Assembly: GCA_002366645.1 (NCBI GenBank) | Contig: DFBM01000137.1 | Location: 1 to 17,809, forward strand | Direction of reading: 5' to 3' | DNA length: 17,809 bases | From: Rhodobacterales bacterium UBA3080 | GTDB lineage: Bacteria > Pseudomonadota > Alphaproteobacteria > Rhodobacterales > Rhodobacteraceae | Shown: positions 1 to 7,527 of the stretch, piece by piece | How the letters are laid out: each line of letters starts with the position of its first letter | Numbering within the stretch: position 1 is the first letter of the stretch | Program-made: the position numbers and the translations under genes | Notes under the pieces: generated by a model | Seen by the model: the letters and a program-made list of their open reading frames with translations, nothing else | Told to the model about the DNA's origin: nothing | Databases searched by the model: none

Positions 1-7
1 GATTTGG

Positions 8-607
8 TTGTTAGGGTTTCCTAAGGCTTCATCTGGTTTACGCGTCGGGTTGCTGGGCGGATCGTTTGATCCCCCGCACACAGGGCACGTGCATATCACC
101 AAACAGGCTTTACGGCGGTTTGGGCTGGATCGGGTGTGGTGGCTGGTGAGTCCGGGCAACCCGTTGAAGACTGACGGACCGGCACCGCTGGCGCAGCGAG
201 TGGCGGCCTGTCGGCAGATTATGCAGCATCCGAAAGTCGAAATCACCGATATCGAGACCCGACTGGGCACGCAATATACGGCGGATACGCTGATGCGGTT
301 GCAGGAAATCTACTCGGATGTGCAGTTTGTCTGGCTGATGGGGGCCGATAATCTGGCGAGTGTGCACAAATGGGAACGCTGGGACTGGATTTTCGAGAAC
401 GTGCCGGTGGGCGTGACCTCACGGCCCGGTGAACACCTGAAAGCCGGTGCGTCGAAGGCGGCGCAAAAATATGCTGCTGCGCGATTACCAGCGGCGGCGG
501 GCAGAATTTTACCATTCCAAAAACCACCGGCATGGTGTCTATTGGAGGGACCAGTTGTTGATATGTCCTCGACCGAAATTCGGGCGAGTGGGGAATGGAA
601 GAAATAG
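8..607 (+). CDS. nadD: Nicotinate-nucleotide adenylyltransferase (NadD), start uncertain
   Basis: Transfers AMP from ATP to nicotinate mononucleotide, giving deamido-NAD in cytosolic NAD synthesis. The nucleotidyltransferase signature is clear: GGSFDPPHTGH at residues 17-27, with the H-x-G-H motif at H24-H27. GTQYTADTL and GADNLASVHKWERW are typical NadD core stretches, and SSTEIR at 187-192 is the usual C-terminal ATP-contact motif. The length of 199 residues is normal for the family. The start is not certain: the first start codon in frame is TTG at base 8, the frame is open to the window edge, and an upstream start outside the window is possible. The stop is TAG at 605-607. dacB follows after 9 bases, so the two are probably co-transcribed. 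Identity is well supported by motifs; only the N terminus is in doubt. Confidence 0.95.
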   Translation: MLGFPKASSGLRVGLLGGSFDPPHTGHVHITKQALRRFGLDRVWWLVSPGNPLKTDGPAPLAQRVAACRQIMQHPKVEITDIETRLGTQYTADTLMRLQEIYSDVQFVWLMGADNLASVHKWERWDWIFENVPVGVTSRPGEHLKAGASKAAQKYAAARLPAAAGRILPFQKPPAWCLLEGPVVDMSSTEIRASGEWKK

Positions 608-616
608 TGTTTTTGA

Positions 617-2086
617 ATGGATCGTAGGCATTTTTTAACGTCCGTCGCGGCGATTTTACCAGCTACAGCCTTTGCCGCCCCACCGACGACCGCATTCCGG
701 CCGATATTGCGGGATGTCGCAAATATCCGGCGCATGGCGGCGTCTTCGGCACGCCTGCTTGATCCGGCACTGGCCAATATCACTGGATTCGCGCTGTTTG
801 ATACGGAAATCGGTAAGGTGCTCGATTCGTATCAGCCCGATTTACAATTGCCGCCTGCATCGGTCACTAAAGCACTAACGGCGGTTTATGCGCGCAGTAT
901 TTTAGGGCCGGAGTATCGATTTGTGACCAAGTTGGTTGCCACCGGTCCCGTGGTTAACGGAATTGTGCAGGGCGACGTCTATCTGGTTGGCGGCGGCGAT
1001 CCGGCGCTTGATACCGATGAGTTGGCAGAGCTGGCAGCCGCGGCGGTTACGGCGGGTGTTAAGGGGGTTAGAGGGCGGTTTTTTGTTGATGGTTCGGCGC
1101 TTCCTAATTCGAACGAAATTGACCGGACGCAGCCTTTGTATCTTGGGTATAATCCTTCTGTTAGCGGCCTGAATTTAAACTTCAACCGTGTGTATTTCGA
1201 GTGGAAACAGGCGGCTGCCGGTTATGATCTGACGCTGGACGCGCGCGGGGTGCACAATCGACCGTTAGTGCGCTGGATAGACATAAAGTCGGAAGATCGC
1301 GGCGCGCCGGTGTTTGCCTATGCGAATCAAGATGGTCACGATCATTGGTCAGTTGCACGTTCCGCGTTGGGCAAAGGCGGTGGCCGCTGGCTTCCGGTGC
1401 GCCAACCTGCCGACTATGTTGGCGAGGTCTTCCGGACTTTGGCGGCGAAGTCAGGATTGAGTTTACCGGTGCATAAACATGGCTCCGTTCCGACACAAGG
1501 TATTGAAGTTGCTCGTTTCGAGAGCAACGAAATGGACGAAGTTCTTCGGTGGATGTTGAAGTATTCCAATAACCTAACGGCTGAGTGCATCGGGTTGATG
1601 GCATCGAAAACGTTGGGGAGATCCGCGCAGAATCTTCAAAGCTCGGCAGCTTCAATGGGGCTCTGGGCGAAGGCTAATTTGGGTGTCGGCGGTGCGAACC
1701 TGCGTAACCATTCGGGCCTGTCGGACAAGTCGCGAATTAGCGCGGCGCAAATGGCCGGTATTTTGAGGCACAGCAAAAGCCGGCAGGCACTGGACGGGTT
1801 GCTGAAACCGTTCAACGTTTTTGATCGGAATGGCAAGGCTTTGGCATTGGAGGGCGTGAAGGTCAGTGCCAAGACCGGCACGCTGAATTTTGCGCGTGGA
1901 TTGGCGGGGTATCTGGAGAAAGGCGGCCGTAAATACAGTTTTGCGATCTTTGCCGCCGATATGCCCCGACGCGAAAACATCCCCATGGCCGAGCGTGAAC
2001 GACCGCGCGGGGCGAAATCATGGAGCGGGCAGGCCAAGCATCAAGAACAGGTGTTGCTCCGACACTGGCTGGATATACTCCCCTAG
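617..2086 (+). CDS. dacB: D-alanyl-D-alanine carboxypeptidase/endopeptidase, PBP4 type (family S13)
   Basis: Periplasmic penicillin-binding protein that trims D-Ala from muropeptides and cuts cross-links. All three active-site motifs are present: SVTK at 82-85 (nucleophile S82), SNN at 317-319 and KTG at 419-421. The long insert between the first two motifs is characteristic of PBP4/DacB. The length of 489 residues fits. The N terminus MDRRHFLTSVAAILPATAFA looks like a short Tat signal (RRxFL) with an AxA-type cleavage site near residue 20, which suggests export in folded form; this is inferred from the motif only. The ATG at 617 lies 9 bases after nadD without a strong ribosome binding site, so translation may be coupled. 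The stop at 2084-2086 overlaps the stop of the convergent dprA by 4 bases. Confidence 0.93.
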   Translation: MDRRHFLTSVAAILPATAFAAPPTTAFRPILRDVANIRRMAASSARLLDPALANITGFALFDTEIGKVLDSYQPDLQLPPASVTKALTAVYARSILGPEYRFVTKLVATGPVVNGIVQGDVYLVGGGDPALDTDELAELAAAAVTAGVKGVRGRFFVDGSALPNSNEIDRTQPLYLGYNPSVSGLNLNFNRVYFEWKQAAAGYDLTLDARGVHNRPLVRWIDIKSEDRGAPVFAYANQDGHDHWSVARSALGKGGGRWLPVRQPADYVGEVFRTLAAKSGLSLPVHKHGSVPTQGIEVARFESNEMDEVLRWMLKYSNNLTAECIGLMASKTLGRSAQNLQSSAASMGLWAKANLGVGGANLRNHSGLSDKSRISAAQMAGILRHSKSRQALDGLLKPFNVFDRNGKALALEGVKVSAKTGTLNFARGLAGYLEKGGRKYSFAIFAADMPRRENIPMAERERPRGAKSWSGQAKHQEQVLLRHWLDILP

Positions 2087-3207
2087 CTAGTCGCGATTCC
2101 ACCGCCCGCTAACCGACTGATCTTTTTAGAGACTTCAAGATCGAGTAGCACCGAAAGCACTTCCTGCGCCGGTCGGTGGCTTTGGCGAACAAGAATATCC
2201 TCGGGAACGGGAGAGGGGCCAAGCAGCGAAAGCAACCGAAGCGGCAGTTTTTTATCCGGCGGGGGAGGCGCTTGGGGGATTTGACGCATGACCGGCGGTT
2301 CTTCAGGTGGCAACGACAGGGCCTCAATTATATCCGCCGCCGAACGAACGAGCGTTGCGCCATCGCGGATCAACATGTTACATCCTGCTGCCCGACCATC
2401 CATCGGGCTTCCGGGCACGGCCATAACTTCGCGGCCTTGGTCGAGTGCGTTCTTGGCCGTGATCAAGCTCCCGGACTTGCTTGCGCCCTCAATAACAACG
2501 ATAGCTTGTGAGAGGCCGGAAATAATCCGGTTGCGCCGCGGGAAGTGACGGGCGATTGGCGACATCCCGATGGGCATTTCGGACAACCGCAGACCTTTGC
2601 CCCCTATTTGCACGGCCAAATCACCGTTTTCTCTGGGGTAAACAGTGTCGACCCCGCCCGCCTGAACGGCGATTGTTCCGCCTTCCAGTGCAGCCTGATG
2701 GGCTTCGGTATCGATGCCGCGTGCGAGACCGGAAACCACGACAAACCCTTCCTGCGACAGCTCCTTCGCCAGTTTCGCAGACATCCGGCGCCCCAGAGAC
2801 GAGGAATTACGGGCACCAACAAAAGCGACGGTCGGACGGAACGCCAACATTGGATCACCAAGCGCCCATAGAACAGCAGGCGGATCTTGAATCATAGCCA
2901 GTTGCGGAGGGTAGTTCGCTGCCCCCAGAAACAACATTTGCGCACCGGCCGCACGACCTGCGGCAATCTCTTCCATAGCCATTTCGCGGCTGGCGGGTTG
3001 ATAGTCCAGAACACCGGATTTCGCAGCAATTTCAGGTAATGCGGCCAGTGCTGCTGCAACATTTCCGTGTTCGCGTACGAGCCGAATAAAGGTGACCGGA
3101 CCAACCCGCCGTGACCGGAACAGGCGCAACCAGTCTAGCTGCTCTTCCTCATCATTCGGAAGGGCGGAATCGGGGATTTTCGCTGAACGCAGGGGAATCG
3201 CTGACAT
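2083..3207 (-). CDS. dprA: DNA-processing protein DprA
   Basis: Binds incoming single-stranded DNA and loads RecA. In Rhodobacter capsulatus it is known to be needed by recipients of gene transfer agent DNA. The Rossmann-like core is unmistakable: SGLARGID, then HFPRRNRIISGLSQ, then GASKSGSLITA, with AVPGSP further on. An N-terminal region (about residues 20-60, containing RVGPVTFIRL) corresponds to the SAM/HhH-like domain. The last 65 or so residues form a predicted winged helix of the kind found at DprA C termini, so all three parts seem present in 374 residues. The ATG at 3205-3207 follows AAGG at a good distance. The gene is divergent from the dehydrogenase at 3331. A perfect CtrA-type box begins 41 bases upstream of the start. 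The 3' end overlaps dacB by 4 bases. Confidence 0.95.
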   Translation of the reverse strand: MSAIPLRSAKIPDSALPNDEEEQLDWLRLFRSRRVGPVTFIRLVREHGNVAAALAALPEIAAKSGVLDYQPASREMAMEEIAAGRAAGAQMLFLGAANYPPQLAMIQDPPAVLWALGDPMLAFRPTVAFVGARNSSSLGRRMSAKLAKELSQEGFVVVSGLARGIDTEAHQAALEGGTIAVQAGGVDTVYPRENGDLAVQIGGKGLRLSEMPIGMSPIARHFPRRNRIISGLSQAIVVIEGASKSGSLITAKNALDQGREVMAVPGSPMDGRAAGCNMLIRDGATLVRSAADIIEALSLPPEEPPVMRQIPQAPPPPDKKLPLRLLSLLGPSPVPEDILVRQSHRPAQEVLSVLLDLEVSKKISRLAGGGIATS

Positions 3208-3247
3208 GGTATACCTTTCTGATTCCCTAGATACTTGTGGAAGTTGG

Positions 3248-3263
3248 TTAAACAGCCGTTAAC
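3248..3263. promoter_or_regulatory. CtrA box (TTAA-N7-TTAAC) upstream of dprA
   Basis: TTAA at 3248-3251, seven bases, then TTAAC at 3259-3263: a perfect match to the consensus for the alphaproteobacterial cell-cycle regulator CtrA. It lies in the 123-base divergent region, 41 bases before the dprA start and 67 bases before the dehydrogenase start. A GATTC site (CcrM methylation target, GANTC) is at 3221-3225, between the box and dprA. CtrA control of dprA and other DNA-uptake genes is established in Rhodobacter capsulatus, so the location makes sense. Use of the site here is inferred, and which gene it controls is not proven. Confidence 0.68.
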
Positions 3264-3330
3264 CGTCGATCAGGTCTGGAATGTTCGGGTAATCCGCGTA
3301 AGTTAGCCGGGAACAGCAGGAGAAATAGCG

Positions 3331-4302
3331 ATGTCCAAACCCAAGGTTTTACTGACTAGAAAATGGCCCGCAAGCGTTGAGGCAGCCGCTTCGCGTTTAT
3401 TCGACGTTACTGTGAACCCGGACGATCGTCCGCTTAGCCGCGCTGACATCCGCGAGGCGCTGGAAAATTATGATGCGGTTATGGCGACGGTGACGGACGA
3501 TGTAAAATCAGGGACGTTTACGAATTTGAAACCAAAGGCAAAGATACTTGCGAATTACGGGGTTGGATACAGCCACATTGATTTGGAAGGTGCGACTGCG
3601 GCTGGAATTACGGTGACAAATACACCGGATGTGCTGAATGATTGCACGGCTGATCTTGCCATGACCCTGCTGATGATGGCGGCACGGCGGGCGGGCGAAG
3701 GTGAACGCGAGGTGCGGGCCGGTAAATGGACGGGCTGGCGGCCGACGCATTTGATCGGGACCAGCGTTACCGGGAAAACGCTCGGGATTATCGGATTCGG
3801 GCGGATCGGTCAGGCGATGGCACGTCGCGCGCACTTCGGGTTCGGGATGAAAATTCTGGTGCAAAGCAGGTCGCCAGTTGCCGCTGATATTCTTGCTGAA
3901 ACCGGTGCTGTTCAAGTTGATACCGTCGAAAACCTGTTGCCAGAATGCGACTTTGTCTCGCTTCACTGCCCGGGCGGCGATGTAAATCGGCATTTGATTA
4001 ACGCAGAGCGCCTTGGCTTGATGCGGTCGACAGCGATATTGGTGAATACTGCCCGTGGCGAAGTCGTTGATGAGGCAGCTTTGGCCGAGGCGCTGAAGTC
4101 AGGCGAAATCGCTGGCGCGGGGCTCGATGTTTTTGAGGAGGAGCCGAAAGTTCACCCCGGAATACTGGAATGCGAAAACGCTGTGCTCTTGCCGCATATG
4201 GGTTCATCAACATCTGAAACACGTGTTGGCATGGGAATGCGGGCGTTACGAAATATCGAGCAGTTTTTCAACGGCGAAGTGCCGGGTGATAAGGTGAACT
4301 AG
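3331..4302 (+). CDS. D-2-hydroxyacid dehydrogenase, glyoxylate reductase / D-glycerate dehydrogenase type
   Basis: Probably reduces glyoxylate or hydroxypyruvate to glycolate or D-glycerate with a nicotinamide cofactor, linking C2 and serine-type carbon metabolism to glycerate. The NAD(P)-binding loop GFGRIG is at 155-160. The catalytic triad of the family is visible: R242 in NTARGEVVDE, E271 in DVFEEEP and H289 in LLPHMGS. NYGVGYSHID near 75-84 is the usual substrate-domain stretch. Strand beta-2 of the Rossmann fold ends in QSRS (178-181) rather than an acidic residue, which hints at NADP(H) preference; this is inference. The length of 323 residues is normal. The ATG at 3331 has AGGAG at 3318-3322, an ideal spacing. 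The stop lies 2 bases from the stop of the convergent gene. Exact substrate cannot be settled from sequence; 3-phosphoglycerate dehydrogenase is less likely because no ACT domain follows. Confidence 0.88.
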   Translation: MSKPKVLLTRKWPASVEAAASRLFDVTVNPDDRPLSRADIREALENYDAVMATVTDDVKSGTFTNLKPKAKILANYGVGYSHIDLEGATAAGITVTNTPDVLNDCTADLAMTLLMMAARRAGEGEREVRAGKWTGWRPTHLIGTSVTGKTLGIIGFGRIGQAMARRAHFGFGMKILVQSRSPVAADILAETGAVQVDTVENLLPECDFVSLHCPGGDVNRHLINAERLGLMRSTAILVNTARGEVVDEAALAEALKSGEIAGAGLDVFEEEPKVHPGILECENAVLLPHMGSSTSETRVGMGMRALRNIEQFFNGEVPGDKVN

Positions 4303-4304
4303 AC

Positions 4305-5198
4305 CTATTCCAGACAAATTCCCTTAAGCGCGACCCAATCTTGATCCCTTAGGATTTTTCCTTGGATTGTGATGGTGCTTGAGCTCGATAACGGGGAAGG
4401 TTCTGCCATTATTCCTTGTGCTGCCGTCCGTATTCGCTCCGACGGCAGCGTTCCAGACGTTACATAACCGAACAATTCACGTGGAGAGCTGTCCGAAAAT
4501 AACGCATTTATGGTGTCCGAGTTAGACTTTTCGGACATTGTGGACCACAGCACGGCAGTAAGTTCTTCCACGGAGGCGAAACTTCTTAAGTGAGCGCTTC
4601 CCAAGACTATAACATTCCCCGGAAACACATATTCGGTAAGGTCGCCTTGCACGATGAGCAGTTCTACGTCGGTGTCCGGAAAAGCACGAGCTTCGAACAA
4701 TGTCTTCGCTTCATCCGCGCGCGCTTCATGACAAAGTTTAAGGTCAAGCGTCTGAAACATGTCCATTCCGAGCTTGCGGGCACTTGCCGGGCTGGTCATA
4801 CGTTCGGCTTGGGCGCGTAGCAAATCCGGGGTTGCGTAGGTGATTCCGCCAGCCATCGCAAATAAAAACAATGCGAACACCCAGCGTAACCATCGTGTTT
4901 TGTGCCTTCCGACTGATTCCGCAGACGAAACCCGCGAAATAGCCTCAACCATTTCGGCATCGTCAATTTCAAGCGTTTCAAACCCTTCGGTGTCCGGGGT
5001 GTAGATGGCATGGCTACCGTTCAAAGATACCCGATTGGTCGCCGCCATCGCCCAGTGGCATAACGGATTTTCGTTCAAATCTGACAAAACCAGAGTGGCA
5101 TCGCCAAAAGACACTACAACCTCGGTCGGCGGCTGATCTGGCGCCTCGCGCCATTGGCCGATCGCTTCGAGGCGGGTGTATCTGTCTAGCGCTGTCAT
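4305..5198 (-). CDS. Membrane-anchored protein resembling an M48 peptidase, catalytic motif absent
   Basis: No confident function. Residues 1-95 form a soluble region with beta-strand character (VVVSFGDATLVLSDL, then LCHWAMAATNRVSL). A single membrane segment follows at about 104-121 (VFALFLFAMAGGITYAT), preceded by basic residues, so the N terminus is probably cytoplasmic and the rest periplasmic. Residues 182-217 (VQGDL, then FPGNVIVLGSAHLRSF, then EELTAVL) resemble the stretch of M48 zinc peptidases just before HExxH, but the expected HExxH is replaced by WSTMSE and no other zinc site is visible. The C terminus (DQDWVALKGIC) ends in Cys. I recall similar proteins of unknown role in Rhodobacterales, but could not compare them here. 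It lies 61 bases downstream of the acyl-CoA ligase on the same strand and may share its transcript. The ribosome binding site is weak (AGG). Confidence 0.75.
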   Translation of the reverse strand: MTALDRYTRLEAIGQWREAPDQPPTEVVVSFGDATLVLSDLNENPLCHWAMAATNRVSLNGSHAIYTPDTEGFETLEIDDAEMVEAISRVSSAESVGRHKTRWLRWVFALFLFAMAGGITYATPDLLRAQAERMTSPASARKLGMDMFQTLDLKLCHEARADEAKTLFEARAFPDTDVELLIVQGDLTEYVFPGNVIVLGSAHLRSFASVEELTAVLWSTMSEKSNSDTINALFSDSSPRELFGYVTSGTLPSERIRTAAQGIMAEPSPLSSSSTITIQGKILRDQDWVALKGICLE

Positions 5199-5259
5199 TC
5201 AATAAATGCCTGTAATACTTGGCCGATTCATACCGTTGATCGTATACCCGAGGCAAGCC

Positions 5260-6885
5260 TTACTGCGGTAATTTATAGCCCTGAGCTGTCAAAATTTTAC
5301 GCAATTCCAGCTTGGATATCTTGCCGGTCGCCGTATGCGGCAGTTCACTGACAAAAACCACGTCGTCCGGAATTTGCCATTTCGCGAAGTGTTCTGCGAC
5401 CAGATCCAGGATTTCCCGTGGGTCTGGTTTGGGGCCATCGATCGGGACGACAACCAGAATTGGACGTTCGTCCCACTTTGGGTGAGGAATGCCAATCGCG
5501 GCGGCCTCGGCGACCTGCGGATGTGCGACAGCGGCGTTTTCTAGCGCAATCGAGGAAATCCACTCGCCGCCTGACTTGATGACGTCTTTCGAGCGATCGG
5601 TAATCCTGACATAACCGTCTGGATTTATGGTCGCGACGTCGCCTGTATCGAACCAGCCATCTTTGTCCACGGCGTCGGAGTCGTGTTTCAAATACCGTTG
5701 CACAACGGCCGCCCCTTTTGCCCAGAGCTTACCGGATGTTTCGCCGTCCCAAGGTTGTTCGGCGCCGTTATCGTCGGTAATCCGCAAATCGACGGAAAAC
5801 GGTGGGTGTCCAGTCGTACCCTGTGCATCAAGCCGACCCGCATCATCAAGCGCCGTCACTTCGGGCTTGAACGTGCAAACCGTCCCGAGGGGCGACATCT
5901 CCGTCATGCCCCATGCATGTAAAACCTGCACACCATAATCATTCTGGAACGTCTCGATCACAGCGCGCGGGCAGGAAGCACCGCCAATGATAACGCGCTC
6001 TAGCGTCGGCAGTTCGAGGTTCTTGGCTTTCAGGTGTTGCAGCATCAGCATCCAGATTGTCGGTACCGCTGCCGTGAACGTAACTCCGAAATTCAACATT
6101 TCATACAGGCCTTCGGAAGTCATGTCCCGTCCCGGCATGACCATGCTGCTTCCAATCATCGGAGCGGTGTATCCAATGGACCAGCCGTTGGCATGAAAGA
6201 GCGGCACCACGGGCATTACAGTGTCGTTTGATGACAAACCAAGCATGTCAGGGGATGAACAGGTCAAAGCATGCAGAGTGTTCGATCTGTGGGTGTAAAC
6301 CACCCCTTTTGGGTCGCCGGTTGTTCCGGAAGTGTAACAAATTCCACAAGGACTATTTTCGTCCACGGCCACCCAATCGAAGATTCCGTCCTGCTTGGCA
6401 AGCAATTCTTCGTAGCAAATCAGGTTCGGGATCGAACTTTCTGGCATATGTTCGCGGTCGGTCATCACGATGACGTTTTCGACGGTTTCAAGCTTATCCC
6501 AGATGCCTTCGATGATCGGGACGAGGTCAAAATCTATGAGAAGTATCCGGTCCTCGGCGTGGTTGATTATGTAGATCAACTGTTCGGCGAAAAGCCTTGG
6601 GTTTAGGGTATGGTTCACCGCGCCGGCCCCTGGAACACCATACCAGACTTCGAAATGGCGCGACGTGTTCCACGCCATTACGCCGATAACATTACCCGGT
6701 CTTACGCCGAGCGAGATTAACCCCTGAGACAGCTTTTTGGCCTGATTTCTGACGTTTAACCAGTTAGTTTCGGTAATCGGACCTTCGACCGAGCGGCTAA
6801 CTAGTTTACGGTTCGGGTGGTATTTGGCCGCGTGATCGATGATTTTGTCGACCGTTAGCGGGAAATCTTGCATAACTACTGTCAT
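5260..6885 (-). CDS. Acyl-CoA ligase, DmdB-like (3-methylthiopropionyl-CoA ligase family)
   Basis: ATP-dependent acyl-CoA synthetase of the ANL superfamily: forms an acyl-adenylate, then the CoA thioester. Motifs seen: YTSGTTGDPKGV at 184-195 (ATP loop), GMTE at 326-329, WFDTGD at 411-416, KSGGEWISS at 437-445 and TGKISK at 520-525 with K522 as the likely adenylation lysine. The stretch NPRLFAEQLIYIINHAEDR (95-113) and the length of 541 residues closely recall DmdB, the second enzyme of DMSP demethylation in marine roseobacters. DmdB-type enzymes also use short and medium fatty acids, and no dmdA, dmdC or dmdD lies in the window, so the physiological substrate stays open. The ATG at 6883-6885 has AGGAG about 8 bases upstream, which favours it over Met5. 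The M48-like gene follows after 61 bases. Confidence 0.9.
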   Translation of the reverse strand: MTVVMQDFPLTVDKIIDHAAKYHPNRKLVSRSVEGPITETNWLNVRNQAKKLSQGLISLGVRPGNVIGVMAWNTSRHFEVWYGVPGAGAVNHTLNPRLFAEQLIYIINHAEDRILLIDFDLVPIIEGIWDKLETVENVIVMTDREHMPESSIPNLICYEELLAKQDGIFDWVAVDENSPCGICYTSGTTGDPKGVVYTHRSNTLHALTCSSPDMLGLSSNDTVMPVVPLFHANGWSIGYTAPMIGSSMVMPGRDMTSEGLYEMLNFGVTFTAAVPTIWMLMLQHLKAKNLELPTLERVIIGGASCPRAVIETFQNDYGVQVLHAWGMTEMSPLGTVCTFKPEVTALDDAGRLDAQGTTGHPPFSVDLRITDDNGAEQPWDGETSGKLWAKGAAVVQRYLKHDSDAVDKDGWFDTGDVATINPDGYVRITDRSKDVIKSGGEWISSIALENAAVAHPQVAEAAAIGIPHPKWDERPILVVVPIDGPKPDPREILDLVAEHFAKWQIPDDVVFVSELPHTATGKISKLELRKILTAQGYKLPQ

Positions 6886-6911
6886 TTTCGGGCTCCTGCG
6901 TTCACCGCAGA

Positions 6912-6940
6912 ATTAGGCCCTAGATTGTTGTGTATTGCAA
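6912..6940 (-). promoter_or_regulatory. Candidate promoter of the acyl-CoA ligase gene
   Basis: On the minus strand, TTGCAA (6935-6940) and CCTAAT (6912-6917) are separated by exactly 17 bases. It lies between the hairpin after the copper chaperone gene and the ligase start at 6885. Each hexamer is an imperfect sigma-70 match, so this is tentative. Confidence 0.33.
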
Positions 6941-6954
6941 GTCTTCGGAAGTCG

Positions 6955-6976
6955 TTCCCCGACCGAAGCCGGGGAA
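6955..6976 (-). terminator. UUCG-tetraloop hairpin just after the copper chaperone gene
   Basis: On the minus strand a 9-base-pair stem closes a C(UUCG)G tetraloop, starting 7 bases after the TAA of the chaperone gene. One position is G-U in minus-strand RNA but A-C in plus-strand RNA, so the structure is better on the minus strand. No run of U follows, so it may be a weak or Rho-assisted terminator or a 3'-end protecting hairpin. Confidence 0.5.
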
Positions 6977-6983
6977 GATCTAT

Positions 6984-7505
6984 TTAGTTGTCGGAACTAC
7001 CCATAGTCGAGTTGTTCATGTTCATATCAGTGTGATCGTGGGACTGGTCCATATTCATGTCCATGTTCCCCTGACGTTCATTGTCGACGGGAACTTCGAT
7101 TGTTACTTCACCCGCGACTTCGAAGATCAGGGTTAGCGTGATTGTTTCGCCATGCAGGAGCGGCCGTGTCAGGCCCATCAGCATGATGTGCAGACCACCG
7201 CGTTCGAGAACTGTAAACCCTCCGGCAGCGACGGGAAATCCGCCCTCAACTTCGCGCATTTTAGCGACGCCATCTTCCATAATATGGGTGTGTAGCTCTG
7301 GCATCATGGCAACATCTGTACGAACTGCCACTAGACGGTCATCAACCGCGCCATTGTTCATAATGTGCATAAACGCAGCGCCGGATTTAGCGATAGGGCT
7401 CGCAGCGCGGGCATACTGATGTTCGATTTGTATATCGGCTGCTTGCGCTGTTCCGAACGATGCGAGGAAAGTAATTGCGATTGTAGCGAGAATTCTAAGA
7501 GTCAT
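6984..7505 (-). CDS. Periplasmic copper chaperone PCu(A)C with Met/His-rich tail
   Basis: Delivers Cu(I) in the periplasm, typically for the CuA/CuB centres of cytochrome oxidases. The N terminus is a signal peptide (residues 1-22, cleavage near AQA/AD). The PCu(A)C core shows the ligand pattern: H72 in ELHTHIM, M83 in AKMREV, then H106 and M108 in GGLHIMLMGL. AAGGFTVLERGG is a typical family stretch. After the core fold ends at about 141, a tail (146-173) carries six Met and two His among Asn, Asp and Ser, a second possible copper-binding segment. The length of 173 is a little above the usual because of this tail. GGAG sits a few bases before the ATG at 7503-7505. It follows the DUF2946-like gene by 40 bases on the same strand and is probably co-transcribed; a hairpin lies directly after the stop. 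Confidence 0.92.
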   Translation of the reverse strand: MTLRILATIAITFLASFGTAQAADIQIEHQYARAASPIAKSGAAFMHIMNNGAVDDRLVAVRTDVAMMPELHTHIMEDGVAKMREVEGGFPVAAGGFTVLERGGLHIMLMGLTRPLLHGETITLTLIFEVAGEVTIEVPVDNERQGNMDMNMDQSHDHTDMNMNNSTMGSSDN

Positions 7506-7527
7506 TTTGATCTCCGTCAGTTTGATT

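Noticed and set aside
310..783. 157-codon open frame on the minus strand across nadD and dacB
   Set aside because: It lies opposite two well-supported genes and has no recognisable domain or ribosome binding site.
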